64,000 nucleotides of DNA from Methylobacterium platani (GTDB lineage: Bacteria; Pseudomonadota; Alphaproteobacteria; Rhizobiales; Beijerinckiaceae): positions 52,655 through 116,654 of the forward strand of contig NZ_LWHQ01000016.1 of NCBI RefSeq assembly GCF_001653715.1, written 5' to 3'. Position numbers and translations under genes: made by a program. The notes below the pieces were generated by a model, which had not been told where the DNA came from, searched no databases, and saw only the letters and a program-made list of their open reading frames with translations. Every line of letters starts with the position of its first letter. The stretch's first letter is position 1. This document shows, piece by piece, positions 45,560-53,092 of this stretch.

Positions 45560-46476
45560 CCTCCCGCCCCGGTCGCGGCGAGCCGGGGCGTCCGTCCCGC
45601 CCGGACCGCCGCCAGGAAGCCGGCCGCGACCTCGCGGGCGATGTCGACCCCCGTCACCTGCTGCAGGCCCGACCAGGCCGGCATGCTGTTGACCTCGAGC
45701 ACCTGGAAACCGCCCTCGCCGTCCTCGACGAGGTCGATGCCGGTATAGCCGCAGCCGACCGCCGCGGCGGCCGCCTCGGCCAGCTCCGCCGCCCGGGCGG
45801 GCGGGCGCCAGGGCAGCGGCCGGCCGCCGCGATGGACGTTGGTGATCCAGCCGTCGCCCTCGCGGATCATTCCGGCGACCGCCCGGCCGGCGCAGACGAA
45901 GACCCGGTAATCCTGCCACGCCCCGTCCTGCCTGGCGACGTAGCGCTGGAGGTAGTAGACCCGGCCGACCAGCTCCTCGGGCGGCAGCTCGTCCGGGCTC
46001 GCGATCAGCTGCAGCCCCTCGCCTTGCGAGCCGAACAGGGGTTTCAGCACCAGCGGCCGGCCGGGCGCCGCCTCCCGGGCGATGACCTCGGCGGCGGCCT
46101 CGCGGCGCGAGAGCACGAAGGTCTCGGGCGTCGGGATGCGGCGGCGGGCGAGCAGCAGGCTCGTCATCGCCTTGTCGACCGAGCGCTCGATGGCGCCCGG
46201 CCCGTTCCACACCACGGTCCCGGCGGCCTCGAGCGCGTGGAGGGCGCCGAGCCGCATCGTCGTCGCCTCGAAGGTGCCGCCCGCGATGGTGCGCAGCAGG
46301 ACCCCGTCCGGCAGGGCGCCGCCGAAGCCCGGTACCCGCAGGGGCTCGGCGTGCCCGGTCTCGACCGTGACGTCGGCGAGCGAGAACAGCACGGGCGCCG
46401 CGCCGAGATCGCCGAGGGCGGCCAGCAGCCGGGCCTTGTGCCAGGCGCCGTTGTCGGCCGCGAGCCCGATCCGCAT
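45556..46476 (-). CDS. RimK-like ATP-grasp ligase of the C1 cluster (Orf7)
   Basis: This 306-aa protein has an ATP-grasp core: LVLKPLFGSQGEGL (about 145-158), YYLQRYVARQDGAWQDYRVFVCAGRAVAGMIR, and GYTGIDLVEDGEGGFQVLEVNSMPAWSGLQQ, with E and N metal ligands. This is the RimK/MptN/CofF-type branch that forms peptide bonds, often adding glutamate. A glutamate-ligase role on H4MPT or the polyglutamyl tail of methylofuran is likely (inference). It lies between mch (11 bp) and the CitG-like gene (4-bp overlap). Confidence 0.86.
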   Translation of the reverse strand: MRIGLAADNGAWHKARLLAALGDLGAAPVLFSLADVTVETGHAEPLRVPGFGGALPDGVLLRTIAGGTFEATTMRLGALHALEAAGTVVWNGPGAIERSVDKAMTSLLLARRRIPTPETFVLSRREAAAEVIAREAAPGRPLVLKPLFGSQGEGLQLIASPDELPPEELVGRVYYLQRYVARQDGAWQDYRVFVCAGRAVAGMIREGDGWITNVHRGGRPLPWRPPARAAELAEAAAAAVGCGYTGIDLVEDGEGGFQVLEVNSMPAWSGLQQVTGVDIAREVAAGFLAAVRAGRTPRLAATGAGG

Positions 46477-46487
46477 GGGGGGTTCTC

Positions 46488-47471
46488 TCACGCGAAGGAG
46501 CGCGCCACCAGTTCCGGCACCAGCCGGCCGGCGCGGTGGCTGGCGCCGGAGCGGAGCGAGGTCACCACCACCTCGGCCGGGCTGAACAGGTGCTTGTCGA
46601 TGGCGTAGAAGTCGCCGTTGAAGCGGGCGAAGATCTCGGCAAAGGGCGCGCCGTGGTCGCGCGAGGTGGTGCTCGGCAACGCCTCGGCCAGCCCCCTGGC
46701 GTCGGCATCGTCGGCGTCGACGAAGAGCTGGACCCGGCCGCCGTAGATGATGGCGTCGTTGGTGCGGCCCATCGCCTGGATGAAGTCCGGATGCGGCGGG
46801 CTCAAGGGGGCGGCGCCGATCCCGTCGACGATGGCGTCGAGATCGAACCCGACCGAGTGCGCCTTGTGCAGGGCGACCTCCAGCACCCGGGCGACCACCT
46901 GGGTCGCGCCGGCGAGGCTCTGGGTCGGGGCATAGATGAAGGTGACGTCGGCGGCCGCCACGCCCGCGGCCTGCGCCACCTTGGCGACGACCGAGGCCGG
47001 CGGCGGGCTGCCCGATTCGAGCACCAGGGCGATGCGGCCGGCGGGATCGCGGTAGGCCAGCTCCTCGAACAGGTGCTCGACCGCCGCCGCCGCCCGGCCG
47101 GGGCCGGAGCCGAGGGCGAAGAAGCCCGAATCGCCCTCCTCGTCGGCGAGGCTCCAGCCGGCATACTGGCTGCCGAGGCAGGCGAGCACCGGATCGGTGC
47201 TGTGCACGGTGAGCGTGAACGGCCAGGCCTCGAGCGGACCGGCGGGCCCCACTGTCACGGTGCCGAGGCCGCCGAGGCAGATCTCGGCGATGCGCCGCCC
47301 GGCCTCGATCGAGCCCCGTGCCCCGGCCCCGGCATCGATCAGCCGCGCCCCGTCCGGCGCCTGCGTCACGGCGAGCCGCAGACGGGCGGCGTCGTTCGCC
47401 AGGGCGTCGACCAGGGGGGCGGCCAGCGCATTGACGCTCGGGCGGGACGGGGTAGTGGCAACTGAACTCAT
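46488..47471 (-). CDS. mch: Methenyltetrahydromethanopterin cyclohydrolase
   Basis: This 327-aa cytoplasmic enzyme hydrolyses methenyl-H4MPT to formyl-H4MPT, between MtdB and the Fhc complex. Signatures: [85 protein letters not shown] and [37 protein letters not shown]. It is the first gene of mch-orf7-orf5. The 306-bp upstream region contains repeat R3. Confidence 0.98.
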   Translation of the reverse strand: MSSVATTPSRPSVNALAAPLVDALANDAARLRLAVTQAPDGARLIDAGAGARGSIEAGRRIAEICLGGLGTVTVGPAGPLEAWPFTLTVHSTDPVLACLGSQYAGWSLADEEGDSGFFALGSGPGRAAAAVEHLFEELAYRDPAGRIALVLESGSPPPASVVAKVAQAAGVAAADVTFIYAPTQSLAGATQVVARVLEVALHKAHSVGFDLDAIVDGIGAAPLSPPHPDFIQAMGRTNDAIIYGGRVQLFVDADDADARGLAEALPSTTSRDHGAPFAEIFARFNGDFYAIDKHLFSPAEVVVTSLRSGASHRAGRLVPELVARSFA

Positions 47472-47613
47472 CGGGTGGCTCCCTCGGGGGGTCGAATGGC
47501 GCCCCGGTATGGTCCGTCAGATCGGTCGGGGTCTTCACCGGCCCCGTTTGAACGAGAGGGACTAGATCCTCTCACTCGCGAACTCGCAAATTCACATGCC
47601 GGGTTGCGCGCAT

Positions 47614-47808
47614 CCCCTCTCCCCGCGGGCGGGGAGAGGGCTCCGGCGACTTCATGGTCGACGGAGCGAGGCGGCAATCGAGGGTGAGGGGGTGTTTCCG
47701 GAGGGATCTCATCCGGAAACACCCCCTCACCCTCGCGGCGAACCTGCGGTTCGCTGCTCCCTGAGCCCCTTCGGAGCTCAGGCCTCTCCCCGCCCGCGGG
47801 GAGAGGAG
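47614..47808. repeat. Mosaic palindromic intergenic repeat, copy R3
   Basis: Outer arms tcccctctccccgcgggcgg (47614) and ccgcccgcggggagagg (to 47808) pair. Inner arms ccctcaccctcg and cgagggtgaggg, and ggtgtttccgg and ccggaaacacc, also pair. It lies between mch and the convergent-side ATP-grasp gene, whose last ~10 codons lie inside the right arm. Confidence 0.85.
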
Positions 47809-48983
47809 GATCCTCGCGCTCGTCCTTCGAGGATGAAGCGGGGACCGGCGAAAGCCAATCCGGTATCGGCCGCGCCCTCCTCCAGCCGCACCCGCAACTC
47901 TGCGGCCCGCAGCCCGACGGTCCGCCGCGCCTCGCCCGCATCACCCCCCTCGGCGATCACCGTGCAGACCGGCGCCCCCGCCTCGACGCGGCTGCCGGGG
48001 GATGGGCGGTCCATCGCCCAGTCGGGCCAGTCGAGGGGCGGCACGGCGGGAATCGCCGACGCGGCGTACAGGATCTCGCTCGCGGCGGCCCCCGGGAGGC
48101 ACGGGCGATGCTCCGGCAGCCGTCCGCGCGAGGCCGCGATGTGGGCGGCGAAGAGCGGGACCGGCCCGCGGTCGAGCACGTCGAGGGTGGCGCCGGGGCG
48201 CGGATTGACCTCGAGCAGCCACCAGCGCTCGCCCTCGACCAGAAGGTCGGCGCTGACGAGGCCGGAGAGGCCAGTCGCCGCGACGAGGGCGGCGAGCACC
48301 CGCTCGGCCGCGTCGCGCACCCGGGGCGGCAGGGCGGCCGGCCCGGCGGCGCCGGCGTAGCGGAACGGGCGGTCCGGCCCCGGCGCCGCCCATTGCTCCG
48401 TCACCGCCAGCACCGCGACGTCGCGCCCGTCGGCGAGCGCGGCGAGGGAGCGGGGCAGGCCCGGCATCCGGCGCTGGAGATAGGTGCCGGCCGGGAGCGG
48501 ACCCGGCGCGGCCGGGCGGATGTGGCCGCCGCCCGAGGCGCCGCGCCCCTTCGCCAGCCAGGCCTCCGGATCGGGCACCGGCGCCAGAGCGATCTCGGGG
48601 TGCGGGATGTCGAGGCGCCGGCACAGGGCCGCGAAGCCGGCCGGATCCTTCAGGGCCGCGACCGCCTCGGGAGACGCGCCGAGCAGGGCGTGGCGCCCGG
48701 CAAGCGCGCGCATCAGCTCCGGCGCGCCCTCGAACCCCGAGCCGAGGACGAGGCCGATCGCGTTCTCCGCCTCCGCCGCGAGGCCGGCGAGCGCCGCCGC
48801 GACGCCCCGTGCACCGAGGCCGGTGCCGAAGCGGCCGGGCACGCGGCGGTAGCCGGCGGCGAGCGCGCGGGTATCGGCATCGCCGAACAGGTCGGCGACG
48901 AAGGGACGGTAGCCGGCGCGGCGCGCGGCGGCGGCGAGCGCCCGGCCCGACTGCGCCGCGATCAGGACCGCCTCGGGCCTCAC
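47778..48983 (-). CDS. ATP-grasp protein of the C1 cluster (Orf17-like)
   Basis: This 401-aa protein starts MRPEAVLIAAQSGRALAAAARRAGYRPFVADLFGDADT, a Rossmann-like ATP-grasp N-domain. The central part has LLGASPEAVAALKDPAGFAALC and GRGASGGGHIRPA, then the metal-binding LVSADLLVEGERWWLLEVNPRPGATLDV (about 240-267). It is typical of Orf17-type proteins conserved next to mtdB in methylotrophs. A ligase step in H4MPT/methylofuran synthesis is inferred; the substrate is unknown. The 3' end runs into repeat R3 (SSPRGRGEA). It overlaps mtdB by 4 bp. Confidence 0.82.
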   Translation of the reverse strand: MRPEAVLIAAQSGRALAAAARRAGYRPFVADLFGDADTRALAAGYRRVPGRFGTGLGARGVAAALAGLAAEAENAIGLVLGSGFEGAPELMRALAGRHALLGASPEAVAALKDPAGFAALCRRLDIPHPEIALAPVPDPEAWLAKGRGASGGGHIRPAAPGPLPAGTYLQRRMPGLPRSLAALADGRDVAVLAVTEQWAAPGPDRPFRYAGAAGPAALPPRVRDAAERVLAALVAATGLSGLVSADLLVEGERWWLLEVNPRPGATLDVLDRGPVPLFAAHIAASRGRLPEHRPCLPGAAASEILYAASAIPAVPPLDWPDWAMDRPSPGSRVEAGAPVCTVIAEGGDAGEARRTVGLRAAELRVRLEEGAADTGLAFAGPRFILEGRARGSSSPRGRGEA

Positions 48984-49888
48984 GCCGCGGCCGGGCGGTC
49001 GGCCAGCTCGACGGCGAGGCGGTAGGCCTCGCGGAAATCGAGGACGAGGGGCCGGTCGGCCTGGAGCAGGCGGCGGAACAGGCCGGCCTGGGTCCCGTAC
49101 TTCACGTTGCCGATGGCGAGCGCCCCGATGCCGACGCCCCGCCCGCCCGGCAGCGGCACCGCATCGGCGTGGACGTCGATCCCGGCGATGCCGGCCGGCG
49201 GCACGGCGTTGACGTCGGCGGCGACGAGGAGGCGGGTCGCCCGGGTCAGGTCGTCGGCGCTCAGCACCTGCACGCCCGCGGCGGCGGCGGACAGGATCAC
49301 CTCCGCGTCCCGGGCCGCGTCGAGGCGCCCCTCCGGCGTCGCGCCGTCGGCGGCCTCGACGGCGACGCCGAAGCGCGCCCGCATGCCGTCGGCGATCGCC
49401 GCCACCCGCTCGCGGCCGTTATAGCCGACGATGACCGGCTGCGCGCCCTCCTGCGCGGCGATCACCGCGGCGCAATAGGCGACGACGCCGGTGCCGCCGA
49501 AGATCGCGACGCGCTTGCCGTTCAGCGCCTCGCCGAACTTCTCCTTCAGCGCCTTGCGCGTGCAGGCCACCATGGCGGCGCCGGTGGTGAAGGAGCCGGC
49601 CGGATCGGCGAAGACGTGGTTGGCGAAGGGCGGCACGAAGGCGCCGGTCGCGGCGTCGACCATGTCGAGGGCGGCTTCCGCGTTCTTGCCGCCGATGAAG
49701 ATCGCCGTGCGGGTACCGTCCTGCGGCGCGCGGGAGAAGATCGAGTCCTGGACCAGCGGCACCACCTCGCCGGGCTCGACGCTCGTGTAGGTCGAGACGA
49801 CGTCGAAGCCCGCATCCACCGCCATGTTCACGTCGAACGGGCTCATGTGCTTGAGCGGGGTCAGCATGTGCAGGATCGAGCGGCTCAA
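48980..49888 (-). CDS. mtdB: NAD(P)-dependent methylenetetrahydromethanopterin dehydrogenase
   Basis: This 302-aa cytoplasmic enzyme oxidises methylene-H4MPT to methenyl-H4MPT with NAD+ or NADP+. The N-terminus SRSILHMLTPLKHMSPFDVNMAVDAGFD, the block QDSIFSRAPQDGTRTAIFIGGKNAE and ANHVFADPAGSFTTGAAMVA match MtdB rather than MtdA. The Rossmann loop is VAIFGGTGVVAYCAAV (about 138-153). The start is a TTG at 49888 with GAGGAGG six bases before it; an ATG only occurs eight codons in. It is first in mtdB-orf17. Regulatory signals should lie in 49889-50309. Confidence 0.97.
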   Translation of the reverse strand: MSRSILHMLTPLKHMSPFDVNMAVDAGFDVVSTYTSVEPGEVVPLVQDSIFSRAPQDGTRTAIFIGGKNAEAALDMVDAATGAFVPPFANHVFADPAGSFTTGAAMVACTRKALKEKFGEALNGKRVAIFGGTGVVAYCAAVIAAQEGAQPVIVGYNGRERVAAIADGMRARFGVAVEAADGATPEGRLDAARDAEVILSAAAAGVQVLSADDLTRATRLLVAADVNAVPPAGIAGIDVHADAVPLPGGRGVGIGALAIGNVKYGTQAGLFRRLLQADRPLVLDFREAYRLAVELADRPAAA

Positions 49889-50309
49889 GCGGACCTCCTC
49901 ACGGAACGACGGCGCGGCGGACCTCGCCCGAATCGCCAGGGAGGACGGCCGCGCCGCTTGTAAGCCGTGCGGCCCCGTCTGTGGCCTGTCCATTGGTGCA
50001 GTGCGCCGGAGGGGGCCGGCTGCCGCCTCGATCGGGTGCCGCGCCCCGGGGGCGTCCGGTCCGACTGGCTCGACAGTCTCGACGATCTCCTGGTCGTTCC
50101 GGGGCCGCGCAGCGGAGCCCAATCAGACAGGCCGCACATCGCAACTGACTTATACCACGAATCAATACATGATGATTTCCGAGCCGATCAGGCAGAATCG
50201 GCAGTGCGTGTCATCGACGCGGAGAATGTCGAACCGCACTGGACACGATTGACGTTTCCGGCGATCGTGCCGCACACGCCCGCATCATGGCTGAAGGGAA
50301 TGTTCGACC
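49889..50309. other. Divergent region between mtdB and GFA-like gene
   Basis: No gene is credible. An AT-rich patch (50140-50200, tgacttataccacgaatcaa) is the best candidate for the mtdB promoter side. Palindrome-free, no obvious operator. Confidence 0.45.
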
Positions 50310-50714
50310 ATGCTCACCGGCTCCTGCCTCTGCGGCACGGTCGCGTTCACCGTCGAGGAGCCGCTGCCCGGCCTCTACCAGTGCCATTGCTCGCTGTGCC
50401 GCAAGGCGACCGGGTCGTCGAACAACACCGCCGCGATCGTGGCGACGTCGCGCTTCCGCTGGATGCGGGGCGGGGAGGCGATCCGCTCCTTCGTGCGCGA
50501 CACCGGCTACCGCAACGATTTCTGCACCACCTGCGGCAGCACGGTCCCGAACCTGATGACGTCGGGCGAGACGATGTGGATTCCGGCGGGGCTCCTCGAC
50601 GAGCCGACCGGCGCGGCCGTCACGACGCATCTGTTCGTGGCCTCCAAGGCGGAGTGGGACGAGATCGGCGGCACTGGGCAATCGTACCCGGGCATGCCCG
50701 ACCGGCTGCCCTGA
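50310..50714 (+). CDS. GFA/CENP-V-family zinc protein
   Basis: This 134-aa protein has the Gfa cysteine pattern: CLCGTVAF (Cys 6 and 8), YQCHCSLCRKATGS (Cys 25, 27, 30) and FCTTCGS (Cys 71, 74), with TSGETMWIPAGLLD. The family is named for glutathione-dependent formaldehyde-activating enzyme, though that activity is disputed and many members have other roles. In a methylotroph with Fae and H4MPT it is probably not the main formaldehyde route. Single gene next to C1 genes. Confidence 0.85.
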   Translation: MLTGSCLCGTVAFTVEEPLPGLYQCHCSLCRKATGSSNNTAAIVATSRFRWMRGGEAIRSFVRDTGYRNDFCTTCGSTVPNLMTSGETMWIPAGLLDEPTGAAVTTHLFVASKAEWDEIGGTGQSYPGMPDRLP

Positions 50715-50734
50715 CGATCGGCCGCTCGCGCGCC

Positions 50735-51721
50735 CTACGATGCGTCGACCTCCGCCCCCCGGTTGCGCCCGCGGGCGATGCGGAAGGCGAGGTCCGGGTG
50801 GCGGGCGCGCAGGGACGCGACGAGGGCCTCGGCCTCGGCCTCGTCGCGGGTCAGCGCGAAGCCGGTCGGCCCCCAGGAGCTCTGGCCGAAGCCGGCGATG
50901 CCGGCGGCCTCGACGTCGGCGAGCGCCGCCGCCACCGCCGCGCTGGCGTAGCGCCCGCCCTGATGGGGGGCGAAGTAGTCGCCGATCCGGCGCTGGATCT
51001 CGGTGATGCCGGCGCCGAACCGGGCCAGGTCCTCCGTGACCGCCGCCGGGAGCACCTGCATCAGCACCGTGCGGCAGATCTCGGCGGCCTCGGGGGCGGG
51101 GAAACGGGGGAGCTGGCGGAAGGCGCGGCGCTCCTCGGCGCCGTGCACGCCGGTGCGGCCGGCATCGAGGATCAGCACCACCCGCCACGCCTCGGGGAAG
51201 GGCAGCCGGGCGATCACCGGCGGCGGCGCGTCGCCGTCGTCGCGGCCGCCGTCGACGATCAGGCCGCCGGTGACGAAGGCGGCGAGGCCGACGCCGGAGC
51301 GGTTGCCGCGGTCGAGCACGTCGGCGAAGGCCGCCGGCGAGAACGGCGCGCCGTGCAGCGCGGCGAGTGCTGCGGCGACCGCGAGGGCGAGCTGCGTGCC
51401 CGAGCCGAAGCCGGCATGGGCCGGGATGGCGTCCGCGAGGTGGAAGGCGCCGGCCTCCGGCACCCCGAGATGGCGGGCGGCGAGGGAGGCGTAGCCGCGC
51501 ACCCGCTCGCACTCGCCGGCGATGCCGGGCGCGTCGGCCCCGGTGACCGTCAGGCCGTCGGCCCGGGCGGCGGTAAGGTCGATGGCGGGGGCGTCGAGCC
51601 CGAGGCCGATGCTGCCGAAGCGCCGGCCGAGCCCGCCATGCAGGTCGAGGAAGCCGAAATGCAGCCGGGCCGGGGCGCGCACCCGCACCCTCGCCCGCGC
51701 CGTCCCCACCTCGTGCGCCAA
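50735..51721 (-). CDS. mptG: Beta-ribofuranosylaminobenzene 5'-phosphate synthase
   Basis: This GHMP-kinase-like protein has VRVRAPARLHFGFLDLHGGLGRRFGSIGLGLDAPAIDL, PAHAGFGSGTQLALAVAAALAAL (the GHMP loop), RGNRSGVGLAAFVTGGLIVDGG and GFGQSSWGPTGFAL. It condenses PRPP with 4-hydroxybenzoate/pABA with loss of CO2, the first committed step of H4MPT synthesis. In M. extorquens the same gene (orf4) was shown to encode it. The start is uncertain: TTG 51721 has GGAAGCGAGG ahead, GTG 51709 is an alternative. It is divergent from fhcB (237 bp). Confidence 0.93.
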   Translation of the reverse strand: MAHEVGTARARVRVRAPARLHFGFLDLHGGLGRRFGSIGLGLDAPAIDLTAARADGLTVTGADAPGIAGECERVRGYASLAARHLGVPEAGAFHLADAIPAHAGFGSGTQLALAVAAALAALHGAPFSPAAFADVLDRGNRSGVGLAAFVTGGLIVDGGRDDGDAPPPVIARLPFPEAWRVVLILDAGRTGVHGAEERRAFRQLPRFPAPEAAEICRTVLMQVLPAAVTEDLARFGAGITEIQRRIGDYFAPHQGGRYASAAVAAALADVEAAGIAGFGQSSWGPTGFALTRDEAEAEALVASLRARHPDLAFRIARGRNRGAEVDAS

Positions 51722-51958
51722 ACCGGCCTCGCTTCCTGCTTCCCGGGTGAAGCGGCTCCGCGGGAGCCGTTTCGGGGCCGGACTGTCCCACACCGGCCGC
51801 CGGCTGGGCAACTCGGGCACGGCGGATATTCGCCCGGCGGGAGGCCGGGCCGAAGCCGGACTTTCGGGGGACTTGCCTGGCCGGGGGCCCGGGTGCAACC
51901 GTCCCTGCGTGACGCAGCGCCCGGCGGGACGCCGCGCGGCAGGAACCAGCGAGGGCGG
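51722..51958. promoter_or_regulatory. Divergent promoter region mptG/fhcB
   Basis: This 237-bp GC-rich interval between the divergent mptG and fhcB genes must carry both promoters. gagggcgg precedes the fhcB ATG. No dyad stands out. Confidence 0.5.
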
Positions 51959-53092
51959 ATGACGGCCTGGATCGACGGGCAGGCGGTGGAACGGGGCACG
52001 GCGGTCGCGGCGGCGGCGTCGCTGCTCGCGGAGGCGCACGGCCCGGTGATCGCCGGTCTCTGCGCCGAGGCCGCCGCCGTGCAGGCGGCGTACGACCTCG
52101 CCCGGGCGATCGGCGCCTCCCTGGATCCCGCCGCGGGCGCGGGCCTCTACGCCGATCTCGGGGCTCTGGCCTCGGGCGGCGCCATGACCACCACCCCGGC
52201 CGAGGCGCGGGGCCGGGCCGACCTGGTGCTGGTGCTCGGCGCCGCGCCGTGGGCCTCCGGGCTCCCGGGCGACCTGGCGGTGGAGGCGCCGGTGCGCGGC
52301 CGCGCGGCCGGGCAGCCCCGCGCGCTCCTCGCCCTCGGCGGCCCCGGCGACGGCGGCGTCCGGCACGTGGCGTACCCCGCGGGCGAGGCCGGGCTGCCGG
52401 CGGATATCGGGCTGCTGCGCGGCCTCGTCGCCGGCCGGATCGCCGGCCCCCATCCCCTCGCCGACCTCGCGTCGCGCCTGCGCGGGGCGCTCTACGGCGT
52501 CGTGGTCTACGATCCCTCCGAGATCGGCGCCCTCGCGGCCGAGATGCTGAACGGCCTCGTCAAGGACCTCAACGAGGTCACGCGCTGCTTCGCGCTGCCG
52601 CTCGGCGACCCCCATCAGGGCCGGGCGGTGACCCAGGTCGCCGCCTGGAGCACCGGCCAGGGACCGCGGGTCGGCTTCGGCCGCGGGCGCCCGGAGCACG
52701 ATCCCTGGCGCTTCGACGCCGCGCGCCAGGCCGAATCCGGCGAGATCGACGCCGCGCTCTGGCTCGCCTCCCTGCCGGCCCCCCTCCCCGCCTGGACCCG
52801 CAGGGTGCCGACCGTCGCGCTCCTCGGCGCGCCGACGGGCGACGAGGCGCGGGTGGTGATCGGCGTCGGCGTGCCGGGCGAGGCCTTCGGCGCCGCCCTC
52901 TGGCACCCGCGCCGCGCGGCCATCGCGTGGCAGGAGGCGGCCCGGCAGGAGGCGCCCCGGCAAGAGGCGGCCCGCGGGGCGGGCGCGCCGCAGCCCGACG
53001 TCCTGCCGTCCGCGGCGGCGATCCTCGCCGACCTTCAGGCCCGGCTCGCGGCCTTCCCCGTCTCGAACCCGGAGCGCTCCGCCTCATGCTGA
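51959..53092 (+). CDS. fhcB: Formyltransferase/hydrolase complex subunit B
   Basis: This 377-aa subunit is related to formylmethanofuran dehydrogenase B but lacks the iron-sulfur and molybdopterin/tungsten features, as in methylotrophs, where the complex hydrolyses rather than oxidises. Landmarks: VIAGLCAEAAAVQAAYDLARAIGASLDP, DLVLVLGAAPW, VVYDPSEIGALAAEMLNGLVKDLNEVTRCFALPLGDPHQGRAVTQVAAWSTGQGPRVGFGRGRPEHDPWRFDA. A 15-bp repeat encodes a QEAxR insertion near residue 325-340. The stop overlaps fhcA by 7 bp. Confidence 0.94.
   Translation: MTAWIDGQAVERGTAVAAAASLLAEAHGPVIAGLCAEAAAVQAAYDLARAIGASLDPAAGAGLYADLGALASGGAMTTTPAEARGRADLVLVLGAAPWASGLPGDLAVEAPVRGRAAGQPRALLALGGPGDGGVRHVAYPAGEAGLPADIGLLRGLVAGRIAGPHPLADLASRLRGALYGVVVYDPSEIGALAAEMLNGLVKDLNEVTRCFALPLGDPHQGRAVTQVAAWSTGQGPRVGFGRGRPEHDPWRFDAARQAESGEIDAALWLASLPAPLPAWTRRVPTVALLGAPTGDEARVVIGVGVPGEAFGAALWHPRRAAIAWQEAARQEAPRQEAARGAGAPQPDVLPSAAAILADLQARLAAFPVSNPERSASC
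52931..52975 (+). repeat. 15-bp in-frame tandem repeat inside fhcB
   Basis: Three copies of caggaggcggcccgg-like units encode QEAAR, QEAPR, QEAAR. It is a lineage-type insertion in the loop before the last helix of FhcB. Confidence 0.88.

Noticed and set aside
44687..46210. Single 507-codon gene spanning the CitG-like and part of the ATP-grasp region
   Set aside because: Only the part from 45559 downward matches the CitG family. Upstream is an out-of-frame reading of the overlapping ATP-grasp gene.
50310..50714. GFA-family gene as the main formaldehyde-activating enzyme
   Set aside because: True Fae is at 43.9 kb. The GFA name rests on a disputed activity, so only the zinc-protein family is claimed.
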